Below, piece by piece: positions 8,442-18,066 of a stretch of 64,000 nt of DNA. The notes below the pieces were generated by a model that had not been told where the DNA came from, ran no database searches, and worked only from the letters and a program-made list of their open reading frames with translations. The stretch is from a bacterium (GTDB lineage Bacteria > Bacteroidota > Bacteroidia > Cytophagales > Cyclobacteriaceae). The stretch is taken from NCBI GenBank assembly GCA_024743255.1, contig JANSWY010000020.1, forward strand, positions 1 to 64,000, given 5' to 3'. The stretch's first letter is position 1; each line of letters begins with the position of its first letter. A program made the position numbers and the translations under genes.

Positions 8442-9158
8442 ATGAAGAGACTAGTCATCATATCAACCTTATTCTTGAGCCTGATCAATATCATTCAGGC
8501 TCAGGATAAAATTTACATCAAAGGGATAAGAGCTATCAAAGGAAAAGTGACACTTTATGAGCCTGGCAAACTACTTGTATACACCAACAAACTTGGTGAA
8601 GAGATAAGGTATGAAGAGGACCGAATTGACAAGGTTCAGGAAGTCACCATCAGAAACAGACAACTATCTACCAGTAAATACCTTTGGCACCTTCAAACTG
8701 GTTTAGGATTTGGTTCGGATTTTGGGCTTTATGCCCATCCTGAATTTAGATTTTCCAGTAGTTACAAGCTTACAGACAGATTATATGCAGGTCTTGGAAC
8801 AGGTTTTGATTTTTACGACGATTATCACATTCTTCCCATTTACCTTAATTCAACATTATTTTTATCAGAAAGAATTAAGGCTCCATATGTAAATGTGAAA
8901 TTTGGACATGGCAATGCAGTTAGAAGAAACAATCCATGGAGAGAGTTTGAGAATATTAAAGGTGGATTTTTCTCTGAACTGGAATTCGGTGCAAGAATTC
9001 AAAGGAGGAGGACATTTTTCACCTGGGGAATAGGTTTTAAAATCCAAAACTCCAGCAGTCGCAGAGAATGGAACGACTGGTGGTTTAATGGTATTCGTGT
9101 AACTGAGGAATCACAAACCTTTAGAAGACTCACCTTCCGCTTCGGAATAGGGTTATAA
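8442..9158 (+). CDS. Predicted small outer-membrane beta-barrel protein (partner of LVIVD protein 1)
   Basis: 238 residues, beginning with the base after the upstream stop codon. Seen: Sec signal peptide to about residue 20 (IIQAQ), then a 45-residue N-terminal part (YIKGIRAIKGKVTLYEPGK), then alternating aromatic/hydrophobic strands such as LWHLQTGLGFGSDFGLY, RLYAGLGTGFDFYD, FFTWGIGFKIQNS, ending LTFRFGIGL, a typical outer-membrane C-terminus. Overall like an eight-stranded OmpA/OmpW-size barrel. I do not recognise a named family. The same two-gene arrangement recurs at 32120-34170, which suggests the propeller and barrel work together at the outer membrane. Confidence 0.7.
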   Translation: MKRLVIISTLFLSLINIIQAQDKIYIKGIRAIKGKVTLYEPGKLLVYTNKLGEEIRYEEDRIDKVQEVTIRNRQLSTSKYLWHLQTGLGFGSDFGLYAHPEFRFSSSYKLTDRLYAGLGTGFDFYDDYHILPIYLNSTLFLSERIKAPYVNVKFGHGNAVRRNNPWREFENIKGGFFSELEFGARIQRRRTFFTWGIGFKIQNSSSRREWNDWWFNGIRVTEESQTFRRLTFRFGIGL

Positions 9159-9186
9159 AAAAAGGGAACGTTTGTTCCCTTTTTCA
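9157..9186. terminator. Bidirectional rho-independent terminator
   Basis: Stem GGGAAC (9164-9169), loop GTTT, stem GTTCCC (9174-9179), flanked by a run of A on the left and T on the right, so it can end both the barrel gene on the plus strand and ettA on the minus strand. Confidence 0.85.
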
Positions 9187-9190
9187 ATTT

Positions 9191-10873
9191 CTAGTCTTTC
9201 AGTTTTTTATACTTAATCCTGGTTGGCCCTTCATCTCCTAACCTGGCTTTTCTATTCTCTTCATAATCTGAGAAATTGCCTTCAAAGAAATAAACCTGAG
9301 AATTCCCTTCAAATGCCAGAATATGTGTGGCTACCCTATCAAGGAACCATCTATCGTGAGAAATCACAACAGCACAGCCACCAAAATTATCCAATGCTTC
9401 CTCAAGAGCTCTTAATGTATTTACATCCAAATCATTTGTAGGTTCATCAAGTAATAATAAGTTAGCTCCTTGCTTAAGTGTCAATGCTAAATGAACCCTG
9501 TTACGCTCACCTCCAGACAAAACGCCAACTTTCTTCTCTTGATCTCCTCCGCTGAAATTAAATTTTGAAACGTAAGCCCTGGAATTCACTTGTCTTCCTC
9601 CCAGCTCCATTAATTCACTCCCTTCAGAAATGGTTTCATAGACTGATTTATTAGGATCCAGGTAGTCATGCTCTTGATCAACATAAGAAGTCTCTACGGT
9701 ACTACCTACATCAAATGTTCCTGCATCAGCTGTCTCCTTCCCAGTAATCAATTTGAATAAAGTTGTTTTACCTGCACCGTTTGGTCCAATTACACCAACA
9801 ATACCTGCGGGTGGCAACATGAAACTTAAGTCTTCAAACAAAAGTTTATCCCCAAAGCTTTTTGATACACCTTGAGCCTCTATTACTTTATTCCCTAACC
9901 TTGGACCAGGTGGGATAAACAATTCTAGTTTAGCTTCTTTCTCCTTTGCTCCTTCTCCAACTAATTTATCATAAGCACTAAGTCTTGCTTTGGATTTGGC
10001 ATGTCTCCCTTTTGGACTCATTCTTGCCCATTCCAATTCTCTTTGAAGCGTCTTCTGACGTTTCGATTCAGTTTTTTCTTCTTTAGCAAGTCTTTGCTGC
10101 TTCTGCTCCAACCAAGACGAGTAATTGCCTTTCCAAGGAATTCCTTCTCCTCGATCGAGTTCAAGAATCCAGCCTGCTACATTATCCAGGAAATACCTAT
10201 CGTGAGTCACAGCGATCACAGTACCTTTATACTCTTGAAGGTGTCTCTCCAACCAATGCACTGATTCAGCATCAAGGTGGTTGGTAGGTTCATCCAGTAG
10301 TAGAACATCCGGTTCCTGAATCAACAACCTACATAATGCAACTCTTCTTTTTTCTCCTCCAGATAAATTCTTAATCACTGCATCCTCTGGTGGAGTTCTA
10401 AGGGCATCCATTGCTCTCGCAAGCTTATTATCAAGATCCCAAGCATTCAATTGATCCAGTTTTTCCTGAATTTTACCCTGCTCCTCGATTAGTTTCTCCA
10501 TCAAATCAGGGTTTTCAATAACTTCGGGTTCTGAAAATCTGAGATTTATCTCTTCAAATTTCTCCAGCATCCCAACAGTCTCAGCGGCACCCTCCTGAAC
10601 AATTTCCTTAACTGTCTTTTCCGGATCGAGTTGTGGTTCCTGTTCGAGAAGCCCAATTGAATACTCTTTGGAAAAAACTACTTCTCCCTGAATTTCTTTA
10701 TCTATACCTGCAATTATTTTTAGCAACGTACTTTTACCGGATCCGTTTAATCCTAAAACGCCGATTTTAGCGCCGTAAAAGAATGAGAGGTATATATTAT
10801 TTAGTACTTGCTTCTTTGGCGGATGTATCTTACTGACTCCAGCCATCGAAAAAATTATCTTCTCATCACTCAT
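9191..10873 (-). CDS. ettA: Energy-dependent translational throttle protein EttA (ABC-F ATPase)
   Basis: 560 residues, full length. ABC-F protein that binds the ribosomal E site and gates entry into elongation according to energy charge. Seen: first Walker A GLNGSGKST at 41-49, arm subdomain about 90-150 inserted in the first ATPase domain (EttA hallmark), signature SGGEKRR at 171-177, Walker B LLLDEPTNHLD about 191, basic linker rich in Lys/Arg (about 255-310), second Walker A GPNGAGKTT and second signature LSGGERNRVHLAL with LLLDEPTND. No membrane segments. It stands alone, convergent with the barrel gene and divergent from the DUF349 gene. Confidence 0.95.
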   Translation of the reverse strand: MSDEKIIFSMAGVSKIHPPKKQVLNNIYLSFFYGAKIGVLGLNGSGKSTLLKIIAGIDKEIQGEVVFSKEYSIGLLEQEPQLDPEKTVKEIVQEGAAETVGMLEKFEEINLRFSEPEVIENPDLMEKLIEEQGKIQEKLDQLNAWDLDNKLARAMDALRTPPEDAVIKNLSGGEKRRVALCRLLIQEPDVLLLDEPTNHLDAESVHWLERHLQEYKGTVIAVTHDRYFLDNVAGWILELDRGEGIPWKGNYSSWLEQKQQRLAKEEKTESKRQKTLQRELEWARMSPKGRHAKSKARLSAYDKLVGEGAKEKEAKLELFIPPGPRLGNKVIEAQGVSKSFGDKLLFEDLSFMLPPAGIVGVIGPNGAGKTTLFKLITGKETADAGTFDVGSTVETSYVDQEHDYLDPNKSVYETISEGSELMELGGRQVNSRAYVSKFNFSGGDQEKKVGVLSGGERNRVHLALTLKQGANLLLLDEPTNDLDVNTLRALEEALDNFGGCAVVISHDRWFLDRVATHILAFEGNSQVYFFEGNFSDYEENRKARLGDEGPTRIKYKKLKD

Positions 10874-10974
10874 AGATTGGAATTAATAGCGATTGATTTA
10901 ATCAAATTTTGTGTCTGTTTCTATTACTTTCTATCAATATTAACTTATTTAGCAGAAAGAAATCAAATTAAACC

Positions 10975-12231
10975 TTGGAGATTACTAAAATACCCTTCGG
11001 CTACATCAAGAATAATGAGATATTCCTTGGTGGTGAGACCGAGAAGGAAGATCGAAAAATCGGCGAAGTAAAGGAAGACAATACTGATGCTTCCGTTCAG
11101 TACTTCGTGGATAAATTCGAGAAATTCAAAGAGAAGATTGATGACCTTGAAAATAAGGTTAATGAATCTGAGAATAAAGGCTCATTCCTAATGAAACTCC
11201 TTCATTTGAAAGAGACCATCAATGAACATTGTGGTTTAGGAGATTATAAGTCTTTGAAAGATAAACTGTCCGCCCTAGAAGTGATTCTTACTGAAGTTAT
11301 TGAAAAGAACAGAGAGAAGAACACTGAAATCAAAAAAGCACTAATTGTGGAATTAGACGAAGCTCTAACAAACCAAAACTGGAAAGAAACCCAGGAGATG
11401 GTTATTGAGATTCGTGGAAGATGGATCAAAACCGGAGGAGTCAAAGAAGACCTCAAGGAAGCGATTGAATCTGAATTCCATAATAAGGTTGAAGACTTTT
11501 TTGAACGAAAAAGAGCTTTCGATGCAGATCGTAGACTTCTAACTGAGAAAAGAGAGCGAGAATATCAAAGTATTCTGAGAGAAGCTAGAAACTTAGTTAG
11601 AAACAACGATCCTAATGCTAAAAACAGAATAAAGGAACTTCAGTCTAAATGGAGAGAGGTAGGTCCAATACCTAGACCAAAATACGGTCCCCTTCAAAGT
11701 AGCTTTAAAAGAGCTTGTTCTGATGCATTCAGAAGCAAACCTCAGCGTCAGAGAATTGTAAGACAAATTCCAAATTACCAGCTCAACGAAAACCTTGAGA
11801 AAAAATCAAGATTAGTAGAGAGAGCAAAATTACTTAAGCAAGACCCTTCATTAGATAAGGCAAACGAGCTTAAAGAAAAATGGAAGGCCGTTGGACCAGT
11901 TCCGAAAGAGAAGAATCACGAAATCAGCAATGAGTTCTTTGATGCTATCTCATTCGTGCACGAGGTAGTTTATTTGGATAAGCTTGCAGAAGAAAACAAC
12001 GAAGATTGGAATTCGACTGGAATATTGGAGCAAATCAAAATAAAAATTGATCTTCTGGATAAATTAATTGCACGTGATCAGCGTGAATTAGACAATATGC
12101 AAAGTAATGCTGATAACGTAACCAGTCGTCCAGGAGCATTTGACAGAACTTTAAACGACCAGCTGCAAACCCAAAAGAGAAAAGTACGTGTAAAGAAAGA
12201 AATCTTAAGTATTCTAAAAGAAATTGGGTAA
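10975..12231 (+). CDS. DUF349 repeat protein (coiled-coil, RNA/ribosome-associated by analogy)
   Basis: 418 residues from a TTG start. The start is forced: an in-frame TAA lies at 10969-10971 and there is no ATG until about residue 73, after the conserved N-terminus (FGYIKNNEIFLGG, then REDRKIGEVKE-like sequence). Seen: long charged helices, KGSFLMKLLHLKETI, and repeated DUF349 units around LQSKWREVGPIPRPKYGPL and LKEKWKAVGPVPKEKNHEI. Bacteroidota usually carry one such protein; a distant E. coli relative has been linked to ribosome/RNA functions, but the role here is unknown. Single gene with no obvious partner; a weakly structured 165-base spacer follows. Confidence 0.8.
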   Translation: MEITKIPFGYIKNNEIFLGGETEKEDRKIGEVKEDNTDASVQYFVDKFEKFKEKIDDLENKVNESENKGSFLMKLLHLKETINEHCGLGDYKSLKDKLSALEVILTEVIEKNREKNTEIKKALIVELDEALTNQNWKETQEMVIEIRGRWIKTGGVKEDLKEAIESEFHNKVEDFFERKRAFDADRRLLTEKREREYQSILREARNLVRNNDPNAKNRIKELQSKWREVGPIPRPKYGPLQSSFKRACSDAFRSKPQRQRIVRQIPNYQLNENLEKKSRLVERAKLLKQDPSLDKANELKEKWKAVGPVPKEKNHEISNEFFDAISFVHEVVYLDKLAEENNEDWNSTGILEQIKIKIDLLDKLIARDQRELDNMQSNADNVTSRPGAFDRTLNDQLQTQKRKVRVKKEILSILKEIG

Positions 12232-12330
12232 AGTCTCTTTTTAATTATTGGAACTTTATTTATATTTTTTAGTAATAAACATTGAAGAAGATCTGAAAAA
12301 CAGGAAGTCATGAAGTATTCCAATTTTTTA

Positions 12331-12360
12331 TTTGATTCTTCGTTTTAAGGTTTATTTTTG
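12331..12360 (+). promoter_or_regulatory. Bacteroidota sigma-ABfr-type promoter for the DUF2795 gene
   Basis: TTTG at 12331-12334 (-33 element), 18-base spacer, TATTTTTG at 12353-12360 (-7 element TAnnTTTG). Transcription would start around 12367, about 30 bases before the ATG. Confidence 0.7.
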
Positions 12361-12398
12361 CACGATTTTTATTAACAGTCTTTAAAAGAGGTATTAAT

Positions 12399-12620
12399 AT
12401 GTACTGGACATTAGAATTAGCATCATACTTGGAAGATGCCCCTTGGCCGGCATCAAAGGATGAATTAATTGATTACTCTATCAGATCTGGTGCCCCACTT
12501 GAAGTTGTAGAAAACCTACAGGAACTAGAAGATGACGGACAACCATACGAAAACATAGAAGAAATTTGGCCTGATTATCCTACTAAGGAGGATTTCTTTT
12601 TTAATGAAGATGAATATTAG
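12399..12620 (+). CDS. DUF2795 domain protein (small acidic)
   Basis: 73 residues, highly acidic C-terminus. Seen: YWTLELASYLEDAPWPASKDELIDYSIRSGAP followed by LEVVENLQELEDDGQPYENI, the standard DUF2795 pattern, a helical domain found across bacteria without an assigned role. It has its own promoter and is separated from the convergent ispD by 20 bases without a visible terminator. The similarity of the helical part to small DNA- or protein-binding domains is too weak to suggest a function. Confidence 0.85.
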   Translation: MYWTLELASYLEDAPWPASKDELIDYSIRSGAPLEVVENLQELEDDGQPYENIEEIWPDYPTKEDFFFNEDEY

Positions 12621-12640
12621 CGTAACAATATAACTACTAC

Positions 12641-13306
12641 TTAATGGGATATCATTGCTTCAGCAAAAATGATATCCTCTTGAGTCGTTATTTTAATATT
12701 CTTGTAATCACCATCTATCAATTCAATTCTTCCACCGGAGAATTCATATACACTTGCATCATCAGTAAATGATGACAGCTCCTCCACAGCAAATGACTTC
12801 TTAATAGCATCTACTCTGAAAGTTTGAGGTGTTTGTATTAAATAATAATCAGACCTGAGAACTGACTTGGTAAAATCCCCAGCTTTAACACGTAAAGAGT
12901 CTTTACAAGGAACAGCTACTACCGCAGAACCTTTGGAAGCAGCCACATCAAAGGACTTATCAATTATTTCTTTGGAGACTAGAGGTCTTACTCCATCATG
13001 AATAGCAACTACACCGTCCGTATCAATCTCATTAAGACCATTCAAGACAGATTGAAACCTGGAAGCACCGCCAGCTACGATTGTAAAAGGAACACTAAAT
13101 CTATTTTCACCACACAATTGCCACCAATAATCAAAATGATCTTCAGGGAGTACTAATATGATCTTGGTTGTTGAATCAGCATCGTAAAATGCTCTGAGGG
13201 TATGCATTAAAATGGGCAGCCCTTTCAAAAGCAAAAATTGCTTTGGCAAGGCTGCCCCCATTCTTAAACCTTTTCCTCCTGCAACAATTACTGCATACTT
13301 CTGCAT
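12641..13306 (-). CDS. ispD: 2-C-methyl-D-erythritol 4-phosphate cytidylyltransferase
   Basis: Third step of the MEP isoprenoid pathway: MEP plus CTP gives CDP-methylerythritol. 221 residues, usual length. Seen: nucleotide-binding VAGGKGLRMGAALPKQFLLL at 8-27, VLPEDHFDYW, VAGGASRFQSVLNGL, VAIHDGVRPLVS (metal-binding Asp), and TPQTFRVDAIKKSF with TDDASVYE near the end, all IspD landmarks. Fourteen bases after the stop of queA's 3' neighbour side, it lies downstream of queA on the same strand and probably shares its transcript. Implies use of the MEP rather than the mevalonate pathway. Confidence 0.96.
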   Translation of the reverse strand: MQKYAVIVAGGKGLRMGAALPKQFLLLKGLPILMHTLRAFYDADSTTKIILVLPEDHFDYWWQLCGENRFSVPFTIVAGGASRFQSVLNGLNEIDTDGVVAIHDGVRPLVSKEIIDKSFDVAASKGSAVVAVPCKDSLRVKAGDFTKSVLRSDYYLIQTPQTFRVDAIKKSFAVEELSSFTDDASVYEFSGGRIELIDGDYKNIKITTQEDIIFAEAMISH

Positions 13307-13320
13307 GAGGAATAATGTTT

Positions 13321-14367
13321 TTATATGATTAACATCGCATCTCCATAACTGAAGAAACGATAATCTTCTTTCACTGCTGTTTCGTAAGCTTTCATTACTA
13401 AATCATATCCTCCAAATGCACAGGCCATCATTAATAATGTAGATTCCGGCATATGGAAGTTAGTAACTAGTGCATTACAAATCTTAAACTCATAAGGTGG
13501 GAATATAAACTTATCAGTCCATCCCTCATTAGGCTTAAGACGACCGTTCGCTGACACAGAAGATTCCATCGCTCTCATCACTGTAGTTCCAACAGAAATG
13601 ATTCTTTTCTTATTATCTAAGGCAGAGTTTACCAAATTAGCAGTATCCTCACTTACGATGAAGTTTTCAGAATCCATCTTGTGCTTTGTCAAATCTTCAA
13701 CATCCACAGGTCTGAAAGTACCAAGACCAACGTGAAGTGTTACTGAATTAATATCAACACCTACAATCTCAAGTCTCTTCATCACTTGTTGCGTGAAATG
13801 AAGTCCAGCAGTTGGAGCTGCTACCGCTCCTACATGTTTTGCATATATAGTCTGGAATCTCTCTCTATCCTCATCCTCAACATCTCTTTCAATGAACTTC
13901 GGAAGTGGAGTTTCTCCTAATGAGTCAATCATCTTGTAGAAATCAGCATCATCTCCGTCAAAAAGGAATCTGATTGTTCTACCTCTGGAAGTAGTGTTAT
14001 CAATGACTTCAGCCACCAGTTCACCGTCTCCAAAATATAGTTTATTTCCAACCCTGATTTTTCTAGCTGGATCAACAAGTACATCCCAAAGATGATTTTC
14101 CTTATTAAGTTCTCTTAAAAGAAAAACCTCAATTTTCGCACCTGTTTTTTCTTTGTTGCCGTATAACCTAGCAGGAAAAACCTTGGTGTCGTTGTTGATC
14201 ATTACATCACCTTCATCAAAGTAACCTACTATATCTTTAAAGATTTTATGCTCTATTTCTCCTGTCTCCTTATGGATAACCATAAGACGAGATTCATCTC
14301 TATTTTCGGCAGGATACTTGGCAATACGGTCGGAAGGTAATTCGAATTTAAACTCTGATAGCTTCAT
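13321..14367 (-). CDS. queA: S-adenosylmethionine:tRNA ribosyltransferase-isomerase
   Basis: Transfers and isomerises the ribosyl group of SAM to 7-aminomethyl-7-deazaguanine in tRNA, giving epoxyqueuosine at the wobble position. 348 residues, full length. Seen: N-terminal [40 protein letters not shown] (as [13 protein letters not shown]), [10 protein letters not shown] at about 190, [13 protein letters not shown] and [18 protein letters not shown] at the C-terminus, all family signatures. ATG at 14367; no preQ1 or other riboswitch is visible upstream. The downstream ispD starts 14 bases after its stop. Confidence 0.97.
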   Translation of the reverse strand: MKLSEFKFELPSDRIAKYPAENRDESRLMVIHKETGEIEHKIFKDIVGYFDEGDVMINNDTKVFPARLYGNKEKTGAKIEVFLLRELNKENHLWDVLVDPARKIRVGNKLYFGDGELVAEVIDNTTSRGRTIRFLFDGDDADFYKMIDSLGETPLPKFIERDVEDEDRERFQTIYAKHVGAVAAPTAGLHFTQQVMKRLEIVGVDINSVTLHVGLGTFRPVDVEDLTKHKMDSENFIVSEDTANLVNSALDNKKRIISVGTTVMRAMESSVSANGRLKPNEGWTDKFIFPPYEFKICNALVTNFHMPESTLLMMACAFGGYDLVMKAYETAVKEDYRFFSYGDAMLII

Positions 14368-14486
14368 ATTTAATATTAAGGATATTAAATAATTTAAATT
14401 AAAAGGGTGGTAATTAATTAAGTGGGCAAAAGTAGTAAATAGTTTTTACTTTGCATCTAAATATCAATATTTAACTCGAAACAACA

Positions 14487-15737
14487 ATGATAATATTAAG
14501 ATTAATTGCGGAAAGTTTCAGATTCGCCTGGAATGCACTCAGAATGAATGTACTCAGGACTTTGCTTTCCTTACTTGGTGTTACCATTGGAATATTCCTG
14601 ATTATAGGAGTATTTACATTTGTTGACTCCTTGGAAAACAGCGTCAAGAATAGCCTTAACTTTCTGGGAACCAACAATATAAATATCCAAAAGTGGCCCT
14701 ATGGGTTTGGTGAAGGGCCATACCCGTGGTGGAAATATTTAAGAAGACCACAGCCTGCCTACGCGGAATTTGAATTCCTTCAGGAAAAGCTAAAAAACAG
14801 TGAAGCCATCACCATTTTTACAATGAGAGGTGGAATGACAATTAAACGCGAAAGCAATAGCACAAATGATATTACACTATTAGGTGTGACGTTTGGCCAT
14901 AAGGACGTTTACGAGATTCCAATAAAAGAAGGAAGGTACTTCACCAAACAAGAAATAAAGGCCGGCAGAAATGTTGCAATTTTAGGACATAGAGCTTCAA
15001 AAGAACTCTTCCCAAATGGAGGTGAAGTCGGTAAAGAAATAAAGGTAAAAGGCATGAAATATTATGTCATTGCCACAATTGGAGAAGAGGGAGAAAGCTT
15101 CCTGGGTGGGCCTACCAATGACGAAAATATTTACATTCCTTATAAATCATTCCTGAATTTATATTACTCGGGAACACGGAGAGGTCTTGAGTCAATCATT
15201 ACGGTTAAAGGCAAAGACGAAGACATTGGACTTGTTGAACTGGAAGGGGAATTGAGAGGATTAATGAGAAGAAAAAGAGGAATCCGTCCAAAAGAAGAAG
15301 ATAATTTCGCGTTAAACAGGCCAGAAGCAATTGTGAATTTCATTGGAGGTGTCTTTGACGCTGTTAGTATTGGTGGATGGTTCATAGGTGGCTTCTCTAT
15401 TCTAATTGGAGGTTTCGGTATTGCCAACATCATGTTTGTATCCGTAAGAGAAAGAACCAACATTATTGGTATCCAGAAGTCTTTAGGAGCCAAGAACTAC
15501 TTTATTCTCTTTCAGTTCTTGTTTGAATCAGTTTTCTTATGTCTACTAGGAGCTTTAATAGGATTGGTATTGGTTTATCTGATAACCTTCATACCATTTG
15601 GTTCACTCGAGCTAAACCTCAGTATCAGCAATATTGCAATGGGAATAGGTGTGGCAACTGCCATTGGAATTATCTCTGGAATTATCCCTGCATTGTTGGC
15701 TTCCAGGTTAGATCCTGTTATCGCAATAAGATCTTAA
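14487..15737 (+). CDS. ABC transporter permease, MacB/FtsX type
   Basis: 416 residues. Seen: first membrane segment about 20-45 (LRTLLSLLGVTIGIFLIIGVFTF), a periplasmic MacB_PCD domain about 45-270, then three C-terminal helices of the FtsX fold with IANIMFVSVRERTNIIGIQKSLGA about 305-330 and GIISGIIPALLASRLDPVIAIRS at the end. Such permeases export macrolides, lipoproteins or peptides, or transmit force, but no ATPase or membrane-fusion gene is adjacent, so the substrate and partner are unknown. Divergent from queA across 119 bases and ended by a strong terminator. Confidence 0.88.
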   Translation: MIILRLIAESFRFAWNALRMNVLRTLLSLLGVTIGIFLIIGVFTFVDSLENSVKNSLNFLGTNNINIQKWPYGFGEGPYPWWKYLRRPQPAYAEFEFLQEKLKNSEAITIFTMRGGMTIKRESNSTNDITLLGVTFGHKDVYEIPIKEGRYFTKQEIKAGRNVAILGHRASKELFPNGGEVGKEIKVKGMKYYVIATIGEEGESFLGGPTNDENIYIPYKSFLNLYYSGTRRGLESIITVKGKDEDIGLVELEGELRGLMRRKRGIRPKEEDNFALNRPEAIVNFIGGVFDAVSIGGWFIGGFSILIGGFGIANIMFVSVRERTNIIGIQKSLGAKNYFILFQFLFESVFLCLLGALIGLVLVYLITFIPFGSLELNLSISNIAMGIGVATAIGIISGIIPALLASRLDPVIAIRS

Positions 15738-15792
15738 TTTAGACACTGAAAAATAGATACTTCACAAAAGACTTAACCAGTATCTACAAAAC

Positions 15793-15830
15793 AAAAAAGG
15801 AAGGTGATTTGGATCACCTTCCTTTTTTTA
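15793..15830. terminator. Bidirectional rho-independent terminator
   Basis: Perfect 12-base stem AAGGAAGGTGAT (15797-15808), loop TTGG, ATCACCTTCCTT (15813-15824), with A-run before and T-run after. Serves the convergent permease gene and recA. Confidence 0.93.
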
Positions 15831-15846
15831 TGTATGTAGCTGAAAC

Positions 15847-16872
15847 TTATTTTGCTACTTCAGCAACTTCCTCTTCAACTCCGTTAATTTTATTTTTAAT
15901 CTTAATTTCCAATTCTTCCATCAATTCTGGATTATCCAGTAATAGTGACTTCACAGAATCTCTACCCTGCCCAAGTTTGTTTTCCATGTAGGAGAACCAT
16001 GAACCTGATTTCTTAATTACATTTAATTCAACACCAAGGTCAATAATTTCACCTACTTTAGAAATTCCTTCACCATACATGATGTCAAATTCTACCACTT
16101 TAAAAGGGGGTGCTACCTTGTTCTTTACAACCTTCACACGAGTCCTGTTACCCATGATATTGTCAGCACTTTCCTTGATTTGACCAATTCTTCTGATATC
16201 AAGTCTAACAGAAGCGTAGAATTTAAGAGCGTTACCACCAGTAGTAGTTTCAGGATTCCCAAACATTACACCAATCTTCTCTCTCAACTGGTTAATAAAA
16301 ATACATGAGCATCCGGTTTTATTAATTGCTCCGGTAAGTTTTCTTAGAGCCTGAGACATCAACCTTGCCTGAAGTCCCATCTTGCTATCTCCCATCTCAC
16401 CTTCCAATTCACCTTTTGGAACTAGAGCTGCAACAGAGTCAATAACAATTATATCAATCGCCCCAGAGCGTATTAAGTGCTCCGCAATTTCTAAAGCCTG
16501 CTCACCATTATCTGGTTGGGAAATCAATAGATTCTCCGTATCAATACCAAGCTTTTCAGCATATGTCTTATCAAAGGCATGCTCCGCATCAATAAAAGCG
16601 GCAAGACCACCTTGTTTCTGAGCTTCTGCTATGCAGTGCATGGTTAATGTCGTTTTACCAGAGGACTCAGGACCATATATCTCAATTACTCTACCCTTCG
16701 GTATACCTCCTACTCCCAAGGCAATATCAAGCCCTAATGAACCAGTTGGAATTACAGGAATGTCCAATACCTTCTCATCACTCAACTTCATGATGGTTCC
16801 TTTCCCGTAAGTTTTTTCCAGCTTATCAATTGTAAGCTGTAAGGCCTTTAATTTCTCGCTCTGATCACTCAT
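15847..16872 (-). CDS. recA: Recombinase RecA
   Basis: DNA-dependent ATPase for homologous recombination and SOS-type coprotease activity. 341 residues. Seen: [21 protein letters not shown], Walker A GPESSGKT at 67-74, Walker B region [12 protein letters not shown], loop 2 [21 protein letters not shown], and the C-terminal acidic tail (EEEVAEVAK). On the minus strand a TAATTTTG -7-like motif occurs some 90 bases upstream (about 16960), but no -33 partner is clear. No SOS box is recognised. Confidence 0.98.
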   Translation of the reverse strand: MSDQSEKLKALQLTIDKLEKTYGKGTIMKLSDEKVLDIPVIPTGSLGLDIALGVGGIPKGRVIEIYGPESSGKTTLTMHCIAEAQKQGGLAAFIDAEHAFDKTYAEKLGIDTENLLISQPDNGEQALEIAEHLIRSGAIDIIVIDSVAALVPKGELEGEMGDSKMGLQARLMSQALRKLTGAINKTGCSCIFINQLREKIGVMFGNPETTTGGNALKFYASVRLDIRRIGQIKESADNIMGNRTRVKVVKNKVAPPFKVVEFDIMYGEGISKVGEIIDLGVELNVIKKSGSWFSYMENKLGQGRDSVKSLLLDNPELMEELEIKIKNKINGVEEEVAEVAK

Positions 16873-17028
16873 ATTTGTGTCTTTCTTATTTCTGATGGAT
16901 GAAGTTAAGTAAATCTAAAACCTTCATCTATTTAAAGTTCTATTCTTTTACAAAAACCAAAATTATTAGCTAAATATTTAAAATACTAATATTTTTAGTA
17001 AAATAATTATTTGACTATTCCAAGACCA

Positions 17029-18066
17029 ATGAAATTACTAAAGCGAACTCTTCTTGTTATTGCTGCCCTTTTGGTTCTTATACTCATTTGGCAATGGGAA
17101 TTGGTAAACTACGGTCTGCAACAAGCCAAAGGTCAATATTACGTCATATCAAACGCCAAACCAGTTGAAGAATTTTTAAATGACCCAAGCTTCCCGGATT
17201 CTTTAAAAGCAAAAATCAAATTGATCCAGGAAATAAGAACTTATGCGATAGACTCACTAGGATTGACAGACTCTAAAAACTATACAACCCTGTTTGATCA
17301 AAAAGGAGAAGACATACTTTGGAACCTATCCGCAGCATACCCATACAAAATGGAACCAAAAACATGGTCTTTCCCAATGCTCGGAAGTTTTCCTTATAAA
17401 GGCTTCTTTGAATTGGATAGAGCGAAAGCAGAAAGAGATCAACTAAAAAGCGAAGGTTACGACACCAGAATAAGATCTGTTGGAGGGTGGTCAACTCTGG
17501 GATGGTTTAAAGATCCAATTTTATCTAATATGCTTGCCAGAGGTGACGGTCGATTAGCAGATTTAATTATTCATGAGCTAACACATGCTACACTGTTTGT
17601 CAAAGACAGCATTGAGTTTAATGAAAACTTAGCTTCGTTCATTGGAAAAAAAGGAGCTGAGCAATTTATTCGGAATAAATACGGACCAGGCTCAAAAGAA
17701 ATGGATGACTACCTTCAGTATTTTGAGGATAGCAAAAGCATAGTAAACCATATGTTGGCTGGATATAAAGCATTAGACAGTTTATATACTAATTTCGAAA
17801 ACGTCGAATTGCAAGATTCAACTAAACAGATTCAGAAAACAGCAGTTCTAACTGAAATAATATCTTCCCTGGATACGATAACATTTAGTAGACCAGAAAG
17901 GTTAAAAAAAGCATTTGAACACCAACTCCCCAATAATGCATATTTTATGTCGTTTCAGAGATATGGCGCAAAGCAGGATTTGTTCATGGATGAATATTTA
18001 AATAATTTTGAAGGTGATATCAAGTCATTCATTACTTACTATAAAAGCAAATACCCCTCATTGTAA
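17029..18066 (+). CDS. Predicted membrane-anchored zinc aminopeptidase (PF10023 type)
   Basis: 345 residues from ATG 17029; an in-frame TTG at 17011 adds six residues but the ATG is the better start. Seen: one N-terminal membrane helix (about 6-23) anchoring the protein to the inner membrane, then a periplasmic domain with the zinc motif HELTH (H182, E183, H186) in RLADLIIHELTHATLFVKD, followed by FNENLASFIG, whose Glu is the likely third ligand. This matches the 'putative aminopeptidase' family. Phrases YYVISNAKPVEEFL and VGGWSTLGWFKDPIL also fit. Substrate unknown. The next gene (DUF3108) overlaps the stop by one base (TAATG). Confidence 0.8.
   Translation: MKLLKRTLLVIAALLVLILIWQWELVNYGLQQAKGQYYVISNAKPVEEFLNDPSFPDSLKAKIKLIQEIRTYAIDSLGLTDSKNYTTLFDQKGEDILWNLSAAYPYKMEPKTWSFPMLGSFPYKGFFELDRAKAERDQLKSEGYDTRIRSVGGWSTLGWFKDPILSNMLARGDGRLADLIIHELTHATLFVKDSIEFNENLASFIGKKGAEQFIRNKYGPGSKEMDDYLQYFEDSKSIVNHMLAGYKALDSLYTNFENVELQDSTKQIQKTAVLTEIISSLDTITFSRPERLKKAFEHQLPNNAYFMSFQRYGAKQDLFMDEYLNNFEGDIKSFITYYKSKYPSL

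Noticed and set aside
14368-14486. preQ1 riboswitch before queA
   Set aside because: The AT-rich divergent spacer shows no preQ1 aptamer-like stem or conserved CTA/ACC blocks.
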